A stretch of 64,000 bases of DNA, from the NCBI GenBank assembly GCA_017427685.1, contig JAFRSH010000006.1, positions 1 through 64,000 of the forward strand, given 5' to 3'. How positions within the stretch are numbered: position 1 is the stretch's first letter; each line of letters starts with the position of its first letter. The DNA is from Lachnospiraceae bacterium. GTDB taxonomy: Bacteria > Bacillota > Clostridia > Lachnospirales > Lachnospiraceae. Positions 47,352 to 55,249 of the stretch are shown in pieces. The position numbers were made by a program, and so were the translations under genes. Below the pieces are notes generated by a model. That model worked only from the letters and a program-made list of their open reading frames with translations. It ran no database searches and had not been told where the DNA came from.

Positions 47352-48998
47352 TCAGCCACCTCCCGCACGATACCCGACACTCTGCAGTATCAGATCGTTC
47401 TTTTTGATATAACGCGACCTCACCGGATCAAAGACGATCAGATCGCTGAGGCTGTAGTAAGGCGCATGCTCCGATTCGACAGGGATGATCTTCGTGATCC
47501 TCTCGACATAATGCCGTCCCTGTGTGTCCCTGACCATATGCACATCGAAGCCTATACTGTCGACTACCTGCTTCTCCGCTACTGCGGGGTCGTTGATCCC
47601 GAATTCGCACATGAGCGCGTTGCGCATGTACTCTATGAGCTTCTTGGTAGTTTCGTGGTGAAGTGTAGTGATCGCCATCTTCGAACCGGACTGCGAGATC
47701 TGGATAAATGCTCCCGCAACCTTGGGCTCGTTAACCTCACCTATCAGAAGCACGTCCGTATCCATCTTCTTGGTGGCGGTTATGGCGTCGTAGATACTGA
47801 AATCCCCTCTCTCCTGAAGCATATGGATGTTTCTTTCGGGGTAGAGATTGTTAAGATCGAGCTCGAACGAGCTCTCGACAACCCTGATGGCGTAGAGCGG
47901 GTTAATGTAGGCTACAAGCGCCTTAAGTAGCGTGGTCTTGCCTCCGCCCGTATTACCCGAAATGCAGAAGCTCTGCTCGGTCCTGACAAGCGCAGTGAGC
48001 ATCTCTATCACATCCTCCGCGCCCTCATGAACAAGGAGAGTCCTGATATCGGCAGGGGATGAACTTCTGTATTTTCTGACATAGAATGCGTATCCGTCGG
48101 AAACCGGCGGTCTCGAAACCATGACACGCGAATTGTCCTTCATGGTTGCATGGATGACGGGATCTCTCTGGGAGAGCGCCGTCTTTGAATTGTATCTGTA
48201 GATGTTTTTCACGACACGCGCGAGCGCGTCTTCACTTCCGAACGAAAGGAACTTCAGTCTGATCGTCCTTCCTCCGAACACACAGTAGACCGTATCGAAG
48301 GACCGGCTTGCATGTTCCGCTCCCGTCCCATCTTCCGTCAGACTGCTCAGGTAATCCCATTCGAGTCTTGTCCTGCCCCCGACCCCGGCGCTCACACCGT
48401 CGATCGAAGTATCGCTAATGATCAGGTCGGCACAGTCGTGTCCGTAGAGCAGTTCGTAGACTCTTTGAACAAGTGTATCGAGCATCTCGTTGTAACCGCC
48501 GGTGACGGGACTTGTGTCGTACGCTTTACGTATATCGTCACGGTCGATCGCGTCCTTCTCTCCCCAGCCGAAGGTTTCGACCATCCTTGCGAAGGTGTCT
48601 CCAAAGCCCTCGGCGCCGAAGCACATGTAAAGGTATTCAAACATAAGCATTGCGCTCATGCTGTCGGGATCATCGAAGGGGATGAAGAGGTTGCCTCTCC
48701 CATACCTGTCTCCGAGCATGTCGAGTATCATGGACTTGATAAGATCTCTCAGGTACTCTCTTTCGCCCCGGTCTCCGAGGGGAGCCTCCCTGACCGCACA
48801 CATGATGTGTTGCCGGTCTCTCTCGCTGCTTGAGGGGTCGAGGAGTATCCCGTCGATCCTTTCCCTGATCCTCGAACACAGTTCCGTGATATCGGCAGGC
48901 GGAGGTTCACGGTCACGGCTTTTCTTCTTACCCGGAAGATACATGATCAGGAAAGCAGCCGTCGCTCCCGCCGCTATCAGGATAACCGTCCAGATCAT
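47352..48998 (-). CDS. CpaF/TadA-type pilus assembly ATPase with N-terminal membrane anchor
   Basis: 548 residues from ATG 48998, chosen for GGAGAG upstream and the ATGA overlap with the previous stop. The C-terminal half is the secretion ATPase: Walker A SGNTGGGKTT, the Walker B region DTDVLLIGEV and the His-box ITTLHHETT. The N-terminal ~300 residues are helical and diverged. Residues 3-24 form a clear transmembrane helix followed by GKKKSR, unusual for CpaF/TadA, which is normally soluble. GEVNEPKVAGAF replaces the usual GEVRGxEA. It drives pilin assembly or secretion with the adjacent platform. Confidence 0.88.
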   Translation of the reverse strand: MIWTVILIAAGATAAFLIMYLPGKKKSRDREPPPADITELCSRIRERIDGILLDPSSSERDRQHIMCAVREAPLGDRGEREYLRDLIKSMILDMLGDRYGRGNLFIPFDDPDSMSAMLMFEYLYMCFGAEGFGDTFARMVETFGWGEKDAIDRDDIRKAYDTSPVTGGYNEMLDTLVQRVYELLYGHDCADLIISDTSIDGVSAGVGGRTRLEWDYLSSLTEDGTGAEHASRSFDTVYCVFGGRTIRLKFLSFGSEDALARVVKNIYRYNSKTALSQRDPVIHATMKDNSRVMVSRPPVSDGYAFYVRKYRSSSPADIRTLLVHEGAEDVIEMLTALVRTEQSFCISGNTGGGKTTLLKALVAYINPLYAIRVVESSFELDLNNLYPERNIHMLQERGDFSIYDAITATKKMDTDVLLIGEVNEPKVAGAFIQISQSGSKMAITTLHHETTKKLIEYMRNALMCEFGINDPAVAEKQVVDSIGFDVHMVRDTQGRHYVERITKIIPVESEHAPYYSLSDLIVFDPVRSRYIKKNDLILQSVGYRAGGG

Positions 48999-49774
48999 AG
49001 GCACTCTCCGATCTCTTCGGCAAGCTGCCTGACATTGGTAAAGAAGTACTTTTCGTCGCCCGTCCATTCGCACTCAAGACCCTCAGTGAGGAAGTCGAAC
49101 ACTCCGCACGAATTGATCGCGTCCCTGTAATCGCTCAGATACGGCATCTTGAAGATCTTCTGACCGCGCAGCAGTGCGTACCTGCTCGTGTAATAATGCG
49201 CCACATAACGGCTTTTACGATCGTACATCCCGAGGAGGAAGATCGTTTTCTGCTTGCCTTTGGGGACCTTAGGGTCACGCATGAGCTCGGAGAGCATCCT
49301 GTTATCCTGGCTCACGCAGATAACGAGGATATCGGTTCTGTCGATCTGCTTCAAGGTTCTTTGGGAGTACCCGGGATTGAGCTCGGTGATCGTGTTCCCG
49401 ACGGTCTCATGCGCAAGGTCGAGCACCTTGTTCTCGATATCTCTGGTGTGTCTGTCATCGTAGATCTCTTTGGCTCGCTGACGCCCTCCCGGAAGGAGCT
49501 TAAGATTCTCGGAGATATCGATGCTTTCTTCACAAATGCTTGCCGGTGTGAGTTGCCCTGCCTTGTAGATCCTGATCAGGCGGTCCATACCGCGGCTCTC
49601 AAGCATGCCGGGACCCGTATCGGGCGGCAGGAAGGGTAACTCCAGGTTGTTCATCCCGTAATGTGTCTGTGTCAAAAGGATCTTCTTACCTTCGGCTGCA
49701 AGTGCCACCGCGCATGCCGTAGCGCCCGCAGAGGCTCCGCTGCCGTGCATGGGACTCCAAAACGCTATCCTCAT
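48995..49774 (-). CDS. TadZ/CpaE-like ATPase-fold protein with deviant P-loop
   Basis: 259 residues. The opening text (RIAFWSPMHGSGASAGATACA, positions 2-22) and QTHYGMNNLE are the ParA/MinD-like form found in Clostridia Tad loci, where the usual KGGVGKT Walker A is replaced. Catalytic Lys is not seen, so ATPase activity is uncertain. TadZ proteins place the apparatus at a cell pole. Stop and ATPase start overlap by ATGA. Followed directly by tadA. Confidence 0.75.
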   Translation of the reverse strand: MRIAFWSPMHGSGASAGATACAVALAAEGKKILLTQTHYGMNNLELPFLPPDTGPGMLESRGMDRLIRIYKAGQLTPASICEESIDISENLKLLPGGRQRAKEIYDDRHTRDIENKVLDLAHETVGNTITELNPGYSQRTLKQIDRTDILVICVSQDNRMLSELMRDPKVPKGKQKTIFLLGMYDRKSRYVAHYYTSRYALLRGQKIFKMPYLSDYRDAINSCGVFDFLTEGLECEWTGDEKYFFTNVRQLAEEIGECL

Positions 49775-49777
49775 AAG

Positions 49778-50446
49778 TCACCTCCATCTTCCGAACATCC
49801 TGGTCACGGCCTTGCCGACAACAAGATCGTCGATCCCCGGGAAGATCTCGGCGATCAACCCCCTGATCACCTCTCTCATACCGGGAGAAACCCTGTAGGT
49901 CTCCGTATTGTTACAGATCCCCTTTTTGAAGAGAGTGACCGCGTCCACGCTGTCGTACTCGAGAGCGTAGATATTCTTGATGCCATACTTGTTCCCGATC
50001 AGAGTGATCAGTCCGAGGCTTTGACCCGTGTAGTTGCGGATCACGATCCCGTCGGGACACCCGATGTATTTCTCTCTGGCTGTTTCACTCCTTAATGAGT
50101 AGATGTTCTCGTTAAGCACGAGGTACGTCTTGTCCATCTCAACCTGCGCTAGCCTCTCGTCTGAGATGTTGTCGCACAAGCAGATCACGATATCCGAAAC
50201 GAACATCTCCGGTGTAAGGACCGTGTCTTCCTTACACGGCAGATAGACCGTTCCCATGTATGTAGTGTGTTTATCGATGGTCTGAGGTCTCGGAAGCGGA
50301 ATATATGATGCGATCCGCTTCTCCTTCGTAAAGTCCGCGATCCCGCAGCTGAATCCGAGTCTCGTGAGCACGCCTGTCACGTAGATGACTATATCTTCCA
50401 TGCAATCACCGCAAAAAGCGACTGTATACCTGTCCTCCAAAATCAT
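49778..50446 (-). CDS. Tad-locus protein with degenerate ParA-like N-terminus
   Basis: 222 residues from ATG 50446 with GAGAGGAG upstream; further-upstream in-frame ATG codons sit inside the neighbour gene. TVAFCGDCMEDIVIYVTGVL followed by GFSCGIADF has the spacing of a ParA P-loop and second strand but no GKT. There are no transmembrane helices. It may pair with the TadZ-like protein encoded 3 bases downstream. Not a recognised family. Confidence 0.6.
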   Translation of the reverse strand: MILEDRYTVAFCGDCMEDIVIYVTGVLTRLGFSCGIADFTKEKRIASYIPLPRPQTIDKHTTYMGTVYLPCKEDTVLTPEMFVSDIVICLCDNISDERLAQVEMDKTYLVLNENIYSLRSETAREKYIGCPDGIVIRNYTGQSLGLITLIGNKYGIKNIYALEYDSVDAVTLFKKGICNNTETYRVSPGMREVIRGLIAEIFPGIDDLVVGKAVTRMFGRWR

Positions 50447-50462
50447 TCCCCATTCTCCTCTC

Positions 50463-51092
50463 TCATCTTCCTGTCCGGTCTGCGCGCTCCCTGATCTGAC
50501 CGCTGACGGCCTCGTTCGGTCGGTACGAGATATCGGCAGCCGACTGACTGTCCGGATCAACGTACCTGACTGCGTACAGCGTTGTCCCCACAATGCTGTT
50601 ACGATCGGCCATGGCGCTGTTGAGCGTCAGGAGCTCACTCTCGCGGACCCTGATAACGGACATCCCCGTGGAAGCGTTGTAGTCCATGAGTTCCTTCTTG
50701 GAAACAACGACATAGTCCGTACCGTCCGCACACATCAGACGAACATCGATAAAATCCCCCGATTTGATATTGGGCCCGATACTTACGGGGCCAAACGAGA
50801 TCTCCCTCTCATCCTCGCTGACCGCGGTCCCGTACTCCTGCCCATCGCTGAAATCCGTGATCAACACGTCCCCTCCGGTGCAGGGTTCTCCGGCCTCTTC
50901 GCCCGCATCACCGGGCACAGAGACTCCCGGTCCCGAACCGACCTCTCCCGCGAGCGCGTCCGCCCCCTTTGCCAAAGGCAGACATACAACAAGTCCAAAA
51001 ACGGTCAAAGCGACCACTCCCGAAAAAGCGATGATCTTAAGAAACTTTTTTCGCTTCTTCCCCCTTGTTCCTACGATCTTAAGTTGTTTCAT
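50463..51092 (-). CDS. CpaB/RcpC-like SAF-domain protein of the Tad locus
   Basis: 209 residues. A basic start (KIVGTRGKKRKK), one TM helix (about 20-40), a Gly/Glu-rich linker and a beta-clip SAF-like region (VSIGPNIKSGDFIDVRL, then YVVVSKKELM). CpaB/RcpC proteins gate or scaffold the pilus at the envelope. ATG 51092 follows GGGGG. First gene of the eleven-gene operon. The leader (51093-51240) contains small palindromes (CACGGT/ACCGTG, TGGCGATTCGCCA) but no confident promoter. Confidence 0.75.
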   Translation of the reverse strand: MKQLKIVGTRGKKRKKFLKIIAFSGVVALTVFGLVVCLPLAKGADALAGEVGSGPGVSVPGDAGEEAGEPCTGGDVLITDFSDGQEYGTAVSEDEREISFGPVSIGPNIKSGDFIDVRLMCADGTDYVVVSKKELMDYNASTGMSVIRVRESELLTLNSAMADRNSIVGTTLYAVRYVDPDSQSAADISYRPNEAVSGQIRERADRTGR

Positions 51093-51243
51093 AATCCCCC
51101 TGTTTAAAAGTGCTTACAAACGGAAACCTATGGCGAATCGCCACGAATAATTTAAGAAACCTGACCTGCTTCGATTGCGCTTCTCGAAGTGAGTCGGTAC
51201 GCTCATGATACCACGGTCAAAACCGTGATGTAAAGAAAAAGAA

Positions 51244-51272
51244 GTCCGTCATTTTTCATAAAAATGACGGAC
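51244..51272 (-). terminator. terminator of asnA
   Basis: A 13 bp perfect stem GTCCGTCATTTTT/AAAAATGACGGAC with a 3-base loop, followed on minus by TTCTTTTTCTTT, 55 bases past the asnA stop. Confidence 0.88.
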
Positions 51273-51326
51273 CAAATTTGGTAATATTGCACAAACGCTT
51301 AGAGGGAAGCGGATTCGGAACACCCA

Positions 51327-52334
51327 TTAAAGAATGGCTATGCCGCCTGCCTGCGCTTCTTTGACCATATCGTCGGGCCATACCGAAGAATGTACCTCGC
51401 CGATATGTGCTTTTCTGAGCATATACATGCACATTCTGGACTGTCCGATACCTCCGCCGATGGTGAGGGGAAGCTCGCCGTTCAGGACTGCTTTCTGGAA
51501 ATCAAGCTTGAGTCTGTCCTCGTTGCCGCAGATCTTAAGCTGCTCTACAAGAGACTTTTCATCGACTCTGATGCCCATCGAAGAGATCTCGAACGCTCTG
51601 TCGAGTACGGGGTAATAAACAAGGATGTCACCGTTGAGGGACCAGTCGTCGTAGTCGGGTGCTCTTCCGTCATGCTTCTCGCCTGACTTTAACGCACCGC
51701 CGATCTGTGTAACGAACACTGCTCTCTTAAGACGGCAGATATTGTTCTCTCTCTCCTTGGGAGTGGCGTCGGGCCACATATCCTCAAGTTCCTGCGAGGA
51801 AATGAAAGTGATCTCCTCGGGAAGCATCTCGCCGATATAGGGGTAAAGGCCTGCGATGAAGCTTTCGGTCTCACGGAGCGCTCCGTAGATAGCCTTAACG
51901 GTGCTCTTTAATGTCTCGGGGGTGCGGTCGGAGCGGTTGATCACCTTCTCCCAATCCCACTGATCTACATAAACGGAGTGGAGATTGTCGAGCTCCTCAT
52001 CTCTTCTGATGGCGGTCATGTCGGTGTAAAGGCCCTCTCCCGCCTTGAAGCCGTACTTCTTGAGCGCCATTCTCTTCCACTTGGCAAGCGAATGAACGAC
52101 CTCAACCGTGCTTCCGAGTTCCTTGATCTCAAACGCAACGGGTCTTTCCACTCCGTTGAGGTTGTCGTTGAGACCCGATTCGGGACGTACATAAAGAGGT
52201 GCCGAAACTCTGGTGAGATTTAATGCCTCTGCCAGCTTTCTTTCAAAATGGTCTTTGATCGCTTTGATCGCGATCTGTGTCTCCTTAATGTCAAGCGCCG
52301 GCTTGTACCCCTCGGGTATCTGTAATGCTGACAT
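51327..52334 (-). CDS. asnA: aspartate--ammonia ligase
   Basis: 335 residues, the usual length for AsnA. Class-II tRNA-synthetase-like fold with [15 protein letters not shown] near the start, [20 protein letters not shown] and the C-terminal [14 protein letters not shown] motif 3. It makes asparagine from aspartate, ammonia and ATP. ATG 52334 follows AGGAGG. The 112-base gap upstream holds only a hairpin that terminates the CYTH gene; no T-box stem or specifier loop is visible. Confidence 0.97.
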   Translation of the reverse strand: MSALQIPEGYKPALDIKETQIAIKAIKDHFERKLAEALNLTRVSAPLYVRPESGLNDNLNGVERPVAFEIKELGSTVEVVHSLAKWKRMALKKYGFKAGEGLYTDMTAIRRDEELDNLHSVYVDQWDWEKVINRSDRTPETLKSTVKAIYGALRETESFIAGLYPYIGEMLPEEITFISSQELEDMWPDATPKERENNICRLKRAVFVTQIGGALKSGEKHDGRAPDYDDWSLNGDILVYYPVLDRAFEISSMGIRVDEKSLVEQLKICGNEDRLKLDFQKAVLNGELPLTIGGGIGQSRMCMYMLRKAHIGEVHSSVWPDDMVKEAQAGGIAIL

Positions 52335-52371
52335 ATCAAACCCTCCTCATTATTACGGTTTATAAGAAGAA

Positions 52372-52396
52372 CCTCCGATGTTTATTCCACCGGAGG
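52372..52396 (-). terminator. terminator of the CYTH gene
   Basis: CCTCCGGTG pairs with CATCGGAGG (one wobble) around a 7-base loop, followed on minus by TTCTTCTTATAA. It sits between the CYTH stop and asnA. Confidence 0.6.
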
Positions 52397-52446
52397 CACA
52401 TTTTCTTCGTTTGTTCACACGGAATAAAAACAATACGTGAAGTTTA

Positions 52447-52971
52447 TCACTTCTCGGGTCGCGATGCAATATCCGAAATGTCTGTTGCGACAGAAAGATA
52501 GCCGTTTTTGTATCTTTTGTCTCCGGAGACGTTCTCTATCATCCACTCCGGAGGGACGAAAGCGTTCGCCGCCTCGATGCTCGGGAACTCCACTTCGGCG
52601 AACCTGAGCCCGTCGAGATACCCATGGAAGACGTCAAGCTCAGCGAAAACGCTTATATCTTCGCCTCCGCACTTAAAGGGCTCAAGGGGTACGATGTATC
52701 TGGTCTTACTGATGACGTTGCCGTCCCTTTTGGCTTTGAGGTGTTCGTACGTCTCCTCATCTATAAGCGTTTCATGCTCTTCATTACAAAGAACCTCGCC
52801 CGAATCGAGTGAGGTCTTGAATTTGACCGTCAGGATGTACCTGTCGTTGCTCTTTCTGACCCTGATGGTTGGATTTCTGCTGATATATGCCTGTTCGATC
52901 TCCTTCTTGTGAAGGGTGTTCAGATCGAAGGGCAGCTCCGAAGCGACCAGATATTTGCTCTCTATCTCCAT
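52447..52971 (-). CDS. CYTH-domain triphosphate tunnel protein
   Basis: 174 residues from ATG 52971 (GAGGT upstream); an in-frame GTG four codons earlier lacks a site. The N-terminal EIESKYLV is the ExExK signature; the tunnel strands follow with many paired charged residues (IRVRKSNDRY, LTVKFKT, EEHETLI, SKTRYIV, AELDVFHG). CYTH proteins of bacteria are tripolyphosphatases or adenylate-cyclase-like; which applies here cannot be told. Transcribed after the membrane-protein gene at 52999 with a 27-base gap. Confidence 0.88.
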   Translation of the reverse strand: MEIESKYLVASELPFDLNTLHKKEIEQAYISRNPTIRVRKSNDRYILTVKFKTSLDSGEVLCNEEHETLIDEETYEHLKAKRDGNVISKTRYIVPLEPFKCGGEDISVFAELDVFHGYLDGLRFAEVEFPSIEAANAFVPPEWMIENVSGDKRYKNGYLSVATDISDIASRPEK

Positions 52972-52998
52972 GATCAACCTCACTTTGCAGTCGGCCCG

Positions 52999-53796
52999 TT
53001 ACAGAACGGGGCCTTCGGATGTAACCTTGCCGTCAAGGCAGTCCGCCATGTACTCGATGAATCTGACGGCGTTTTCTTTGTGGGTTCCGTTTATAACCAC
53101 GGAATAGTAGTATTTGAGTCTGACGTCGTACGAAGAATACTTCTTGACGAAATCGGTCATGTCAATTGCGTAAGGAGCCGAAGGCTGCTTGACGTTCTTC
53201 TCGAGCTCGTAATCGTAGACCTCTGCTTCAAGCCACACGAGCTTGTCTTCTACACGCTTATACAGATCGCTCGGAAGGATGTCCCTCAGATCACATACAG
53301 CCTCGCTGTCAACGTCGGTCCTGAGCTCATCCATGGGGCTGATGAGTGCGTCGATCTCGGCTGCCGCGAGAAGCGCCACGAACTTGTACCTTCCGGTAGT
53401 GTCGTCGTCTCCGAGTGAGAAGCCCGTATCGAAGTACACACCTTCGCGGTCGGGATCGGTGATGAGGAGCTCGTTAAACCCGCCCTGGAACGCTTCGAGA
53501 TCGCGATCCGTAAAGGGATTGGCGAAGACCGCAGAGTAGAATACCGGCTCGACCTTGGGTCCGAAGATCGTAACTACCGCGTAGATAACGAGCGCGGCGA
53601 TCGCGATACCGAGCAGGAGCTTCTTAAGGATGTAGTCCTTGAAGAACTGCCACTTCTCCTTGCGGTCGAGATCCTTAAACTTCTCGCGGGTAGAACGCTC
53701 TTCCCTCTTGCTGTAGATCAGCGAGTCGTCGGAAATGACGGTCTTTTTCTTTTGGTTGTTGTCTGCTTCTATCCTCATTCTTGTACCGAAGGACAC
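52999..53796 (-). CDS. membrane-anchored protein of unknown function
   Basis: 265 residues from GTG 53796 (AGGGAGA just upstream); ATG 53778 is an alternative without a site. The first ~60 residues are charged and cytoplasmic, one TM helix follows (about 61-80), then an extracytoplasmic domain of ~180 residues with FTDRDLEAFQGGFNELL and YDVRLKYYYSVVINGT. No catalytic motif or family recognised. Separated from the tRNA-Thr promoter by about 40 bases of divergent upstream sequence. Confidence 0.7.
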   Translation of the reverse strand: MSFGTRMRIEADNNQKKKTVISDDSLIYSKREERSTREKFKDLDRKEKWQFFKDYILKKLLLGIAIAALVIYAVVTIFGPKVEPVFYSAVFANPFTDRDLEAFQGGFNELLITDPDREGVYFDTGFSLGDDDTTGRYKFVALLAAAEIDALISPMDELRTDVDSEAVCDLRDILPSDLYKRVEDKLVWLEAEVYDYELEKNVKQPSAPYAIDMTDFVKKYSSYDVRLKYYYSVVINGTHKENAVRFIEYMADCLDGKVTSEGPVL

Positions 53797-53835
53797 CGTC
53801 TCCCTGTCCCGGGTCCTCTTTTCTCCTTTTTATAC

Positions 53836-53864
53836 TTGACAATGCAGATATCAATCTGTACAAT
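53836..53864 (+). promoter_or_regulatory. consensus promoter of tRNA-Thr
   Basis: TTGACA (53836-53841), a 17-base spacer and TACAAT (53859-53864) on plus, 15 bases before the tRNA. Confidence 0.88.
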
Positions 53865-53878
53865 TCTTTAATGTTGAT

Positions 53879-53945
<67 letters not shown>

Positions 53946-53951
<6 letters not shown>

Positions 53952-55238
53952 TTTCTGTACGCCCTTCGGGGCGTTTTCTGTTAAGTCGACAGCAAGCTTC
54001 TCAAACAGAACCCTGAAATCGACGGGCTTCGAAAAGAATGCTGAGAACCCGTATTCGATCGATTTGATGACGTCCTCGTTGAAGTTGTTGGATGTCACGG
54101 CGTAGATGGGTATCTCACGCGAATCGTCCTTACCCGAGATCCTGATGCATCTGGTTGACGAGTAACCGTCAAGGATCGGTATGTCTATGTCCATAAGGAT
54201 CGCATCGTACGTCCCGGCCGGCATCGACACAAATCTGATGACGGCTTTTCTTCCGTCCTCGGCGATATCGACCTGTGCTCCCGCGCCTTCAAGAAGCTCA
54301 CGCATTACCTCGATGTTGAGCTCGTTGTCCTCGACAACAAGAATCTTCTTGCCCGTGAAATCGTAGCTGGGCTTCTTCCTGCCCTGGCCCTTCAGCTGGT
54401 CGGAGGTATATACAAAATCATCGGGGATCTCGGTCTTCTCTCCTTCTTCGCCCGATCTCTCGGCCACTTCCTTGCGCACGCTGTAGGTGATCTTGTTGAT
54501 CGCGCTTTCGCTTAAGTTACCGCTTTCAAGCTCGGGTTCCTCGGTAGTGTCGTCATCGTCACGGATGAGCGACATGGACTTGTCGAGCTTGCGCGCCTCC
54601 TCACTGATCTTCCTCATCCTCTCGGCGAGCTTCTCAGGGTCGTCGTTGTTCTCCTGGGCAAGCTGTGTCATGCCGATGATACCGCTCAAAGGAGTCTTGA
54701 TCTCCTTGTAGATACGGCTTAAGAGGGCACTCTTGGCCTCAAGCTTCTTCTTGGCAGACTCGACCGCATCGCTGAGGTCCTGACGCTGCTGGAGTTCCTT
54801 GCCGGTTTCCTCGTCGACGAGTCTGAAGCACGCGAAAAAGCGCACATCTTCCGTGATGTGCTTTGTGGGTACGATATTCTTGACCTTGACCCACCTGTAG
54901 TTGCCGCTCTCGTCGAGAAGTCTGAAGTTGAGCTTGGTGACGTAGATGCCTTCACTGATGAGCTTAGCGACCTTATCGAGGTCGAAGAACTCCTTGAACG
55001 CCTGCTTGTCGTCGGGATGAACCCTTTTCTCTGCGATAAGGATCACCTCGATATTGACAAAACCCTTCTGCGTCCAGAAGCTCTTCTCATTGCCCATAAG
55101 CGAATCAAAACTTCCGGTCTTAAGATCGACTTCGAAGATCTCGGAATAATAGTCGCGCCAAACCTGGAGCAGCTGTCCTACACGCTGCTCCGTGGTGAAG
55201 TTCTCAAGGCTTTCGATATTGAATTCTTTTTGGTCCAT
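53946..55238 (-). CDS. PAS-receiver protein with degenerate histidine-kinase H-box
   Basis: 430 residues. A PAS_3-type domain (about 30-145: HPDDKQAF, RWVKVKNI) leads into a dimerisation helix (about 160-215) whose H-box reads YKEIKTPLSGIIGM: the phospho-accepting His is Lys178. No ATP-binding GHKL domain follows. A Glu-rich linker (about 220-290) joins an intact receiver domain with E303-D304 and phospho-acceptor D350 (LMDIDIPILDG). It looks like a hybrid histidine kinase that lost phosphoryl-transfer ability but keeps a regulated receiver. ATG 55238 follows AGAGGTA, 11 bases after htpG on the same strand, so co-transcription under CIRCE is possible. Confidence 0.85.
53959..53980 (+). terminator. 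terminator of tRNA-Thr, inside the PAS-receiver gene
   Basis: ACGCCC/GGGCGT stem with a stable TTCG loop followed by TTTCTG on plus, 8 bases after the tRNA. It lies within the last codons of the convergent gene. Confidence 0.75.
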
Positions 55239-55249
55239 TGTACCTCTTT

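Noticed and set aside
52335..52446. Possible T-box or amino-acid riboswitch before asnA
   Set aside because: Only 112 bases, one hairpin, no specifier loop or TGGNACCGCG-like box.
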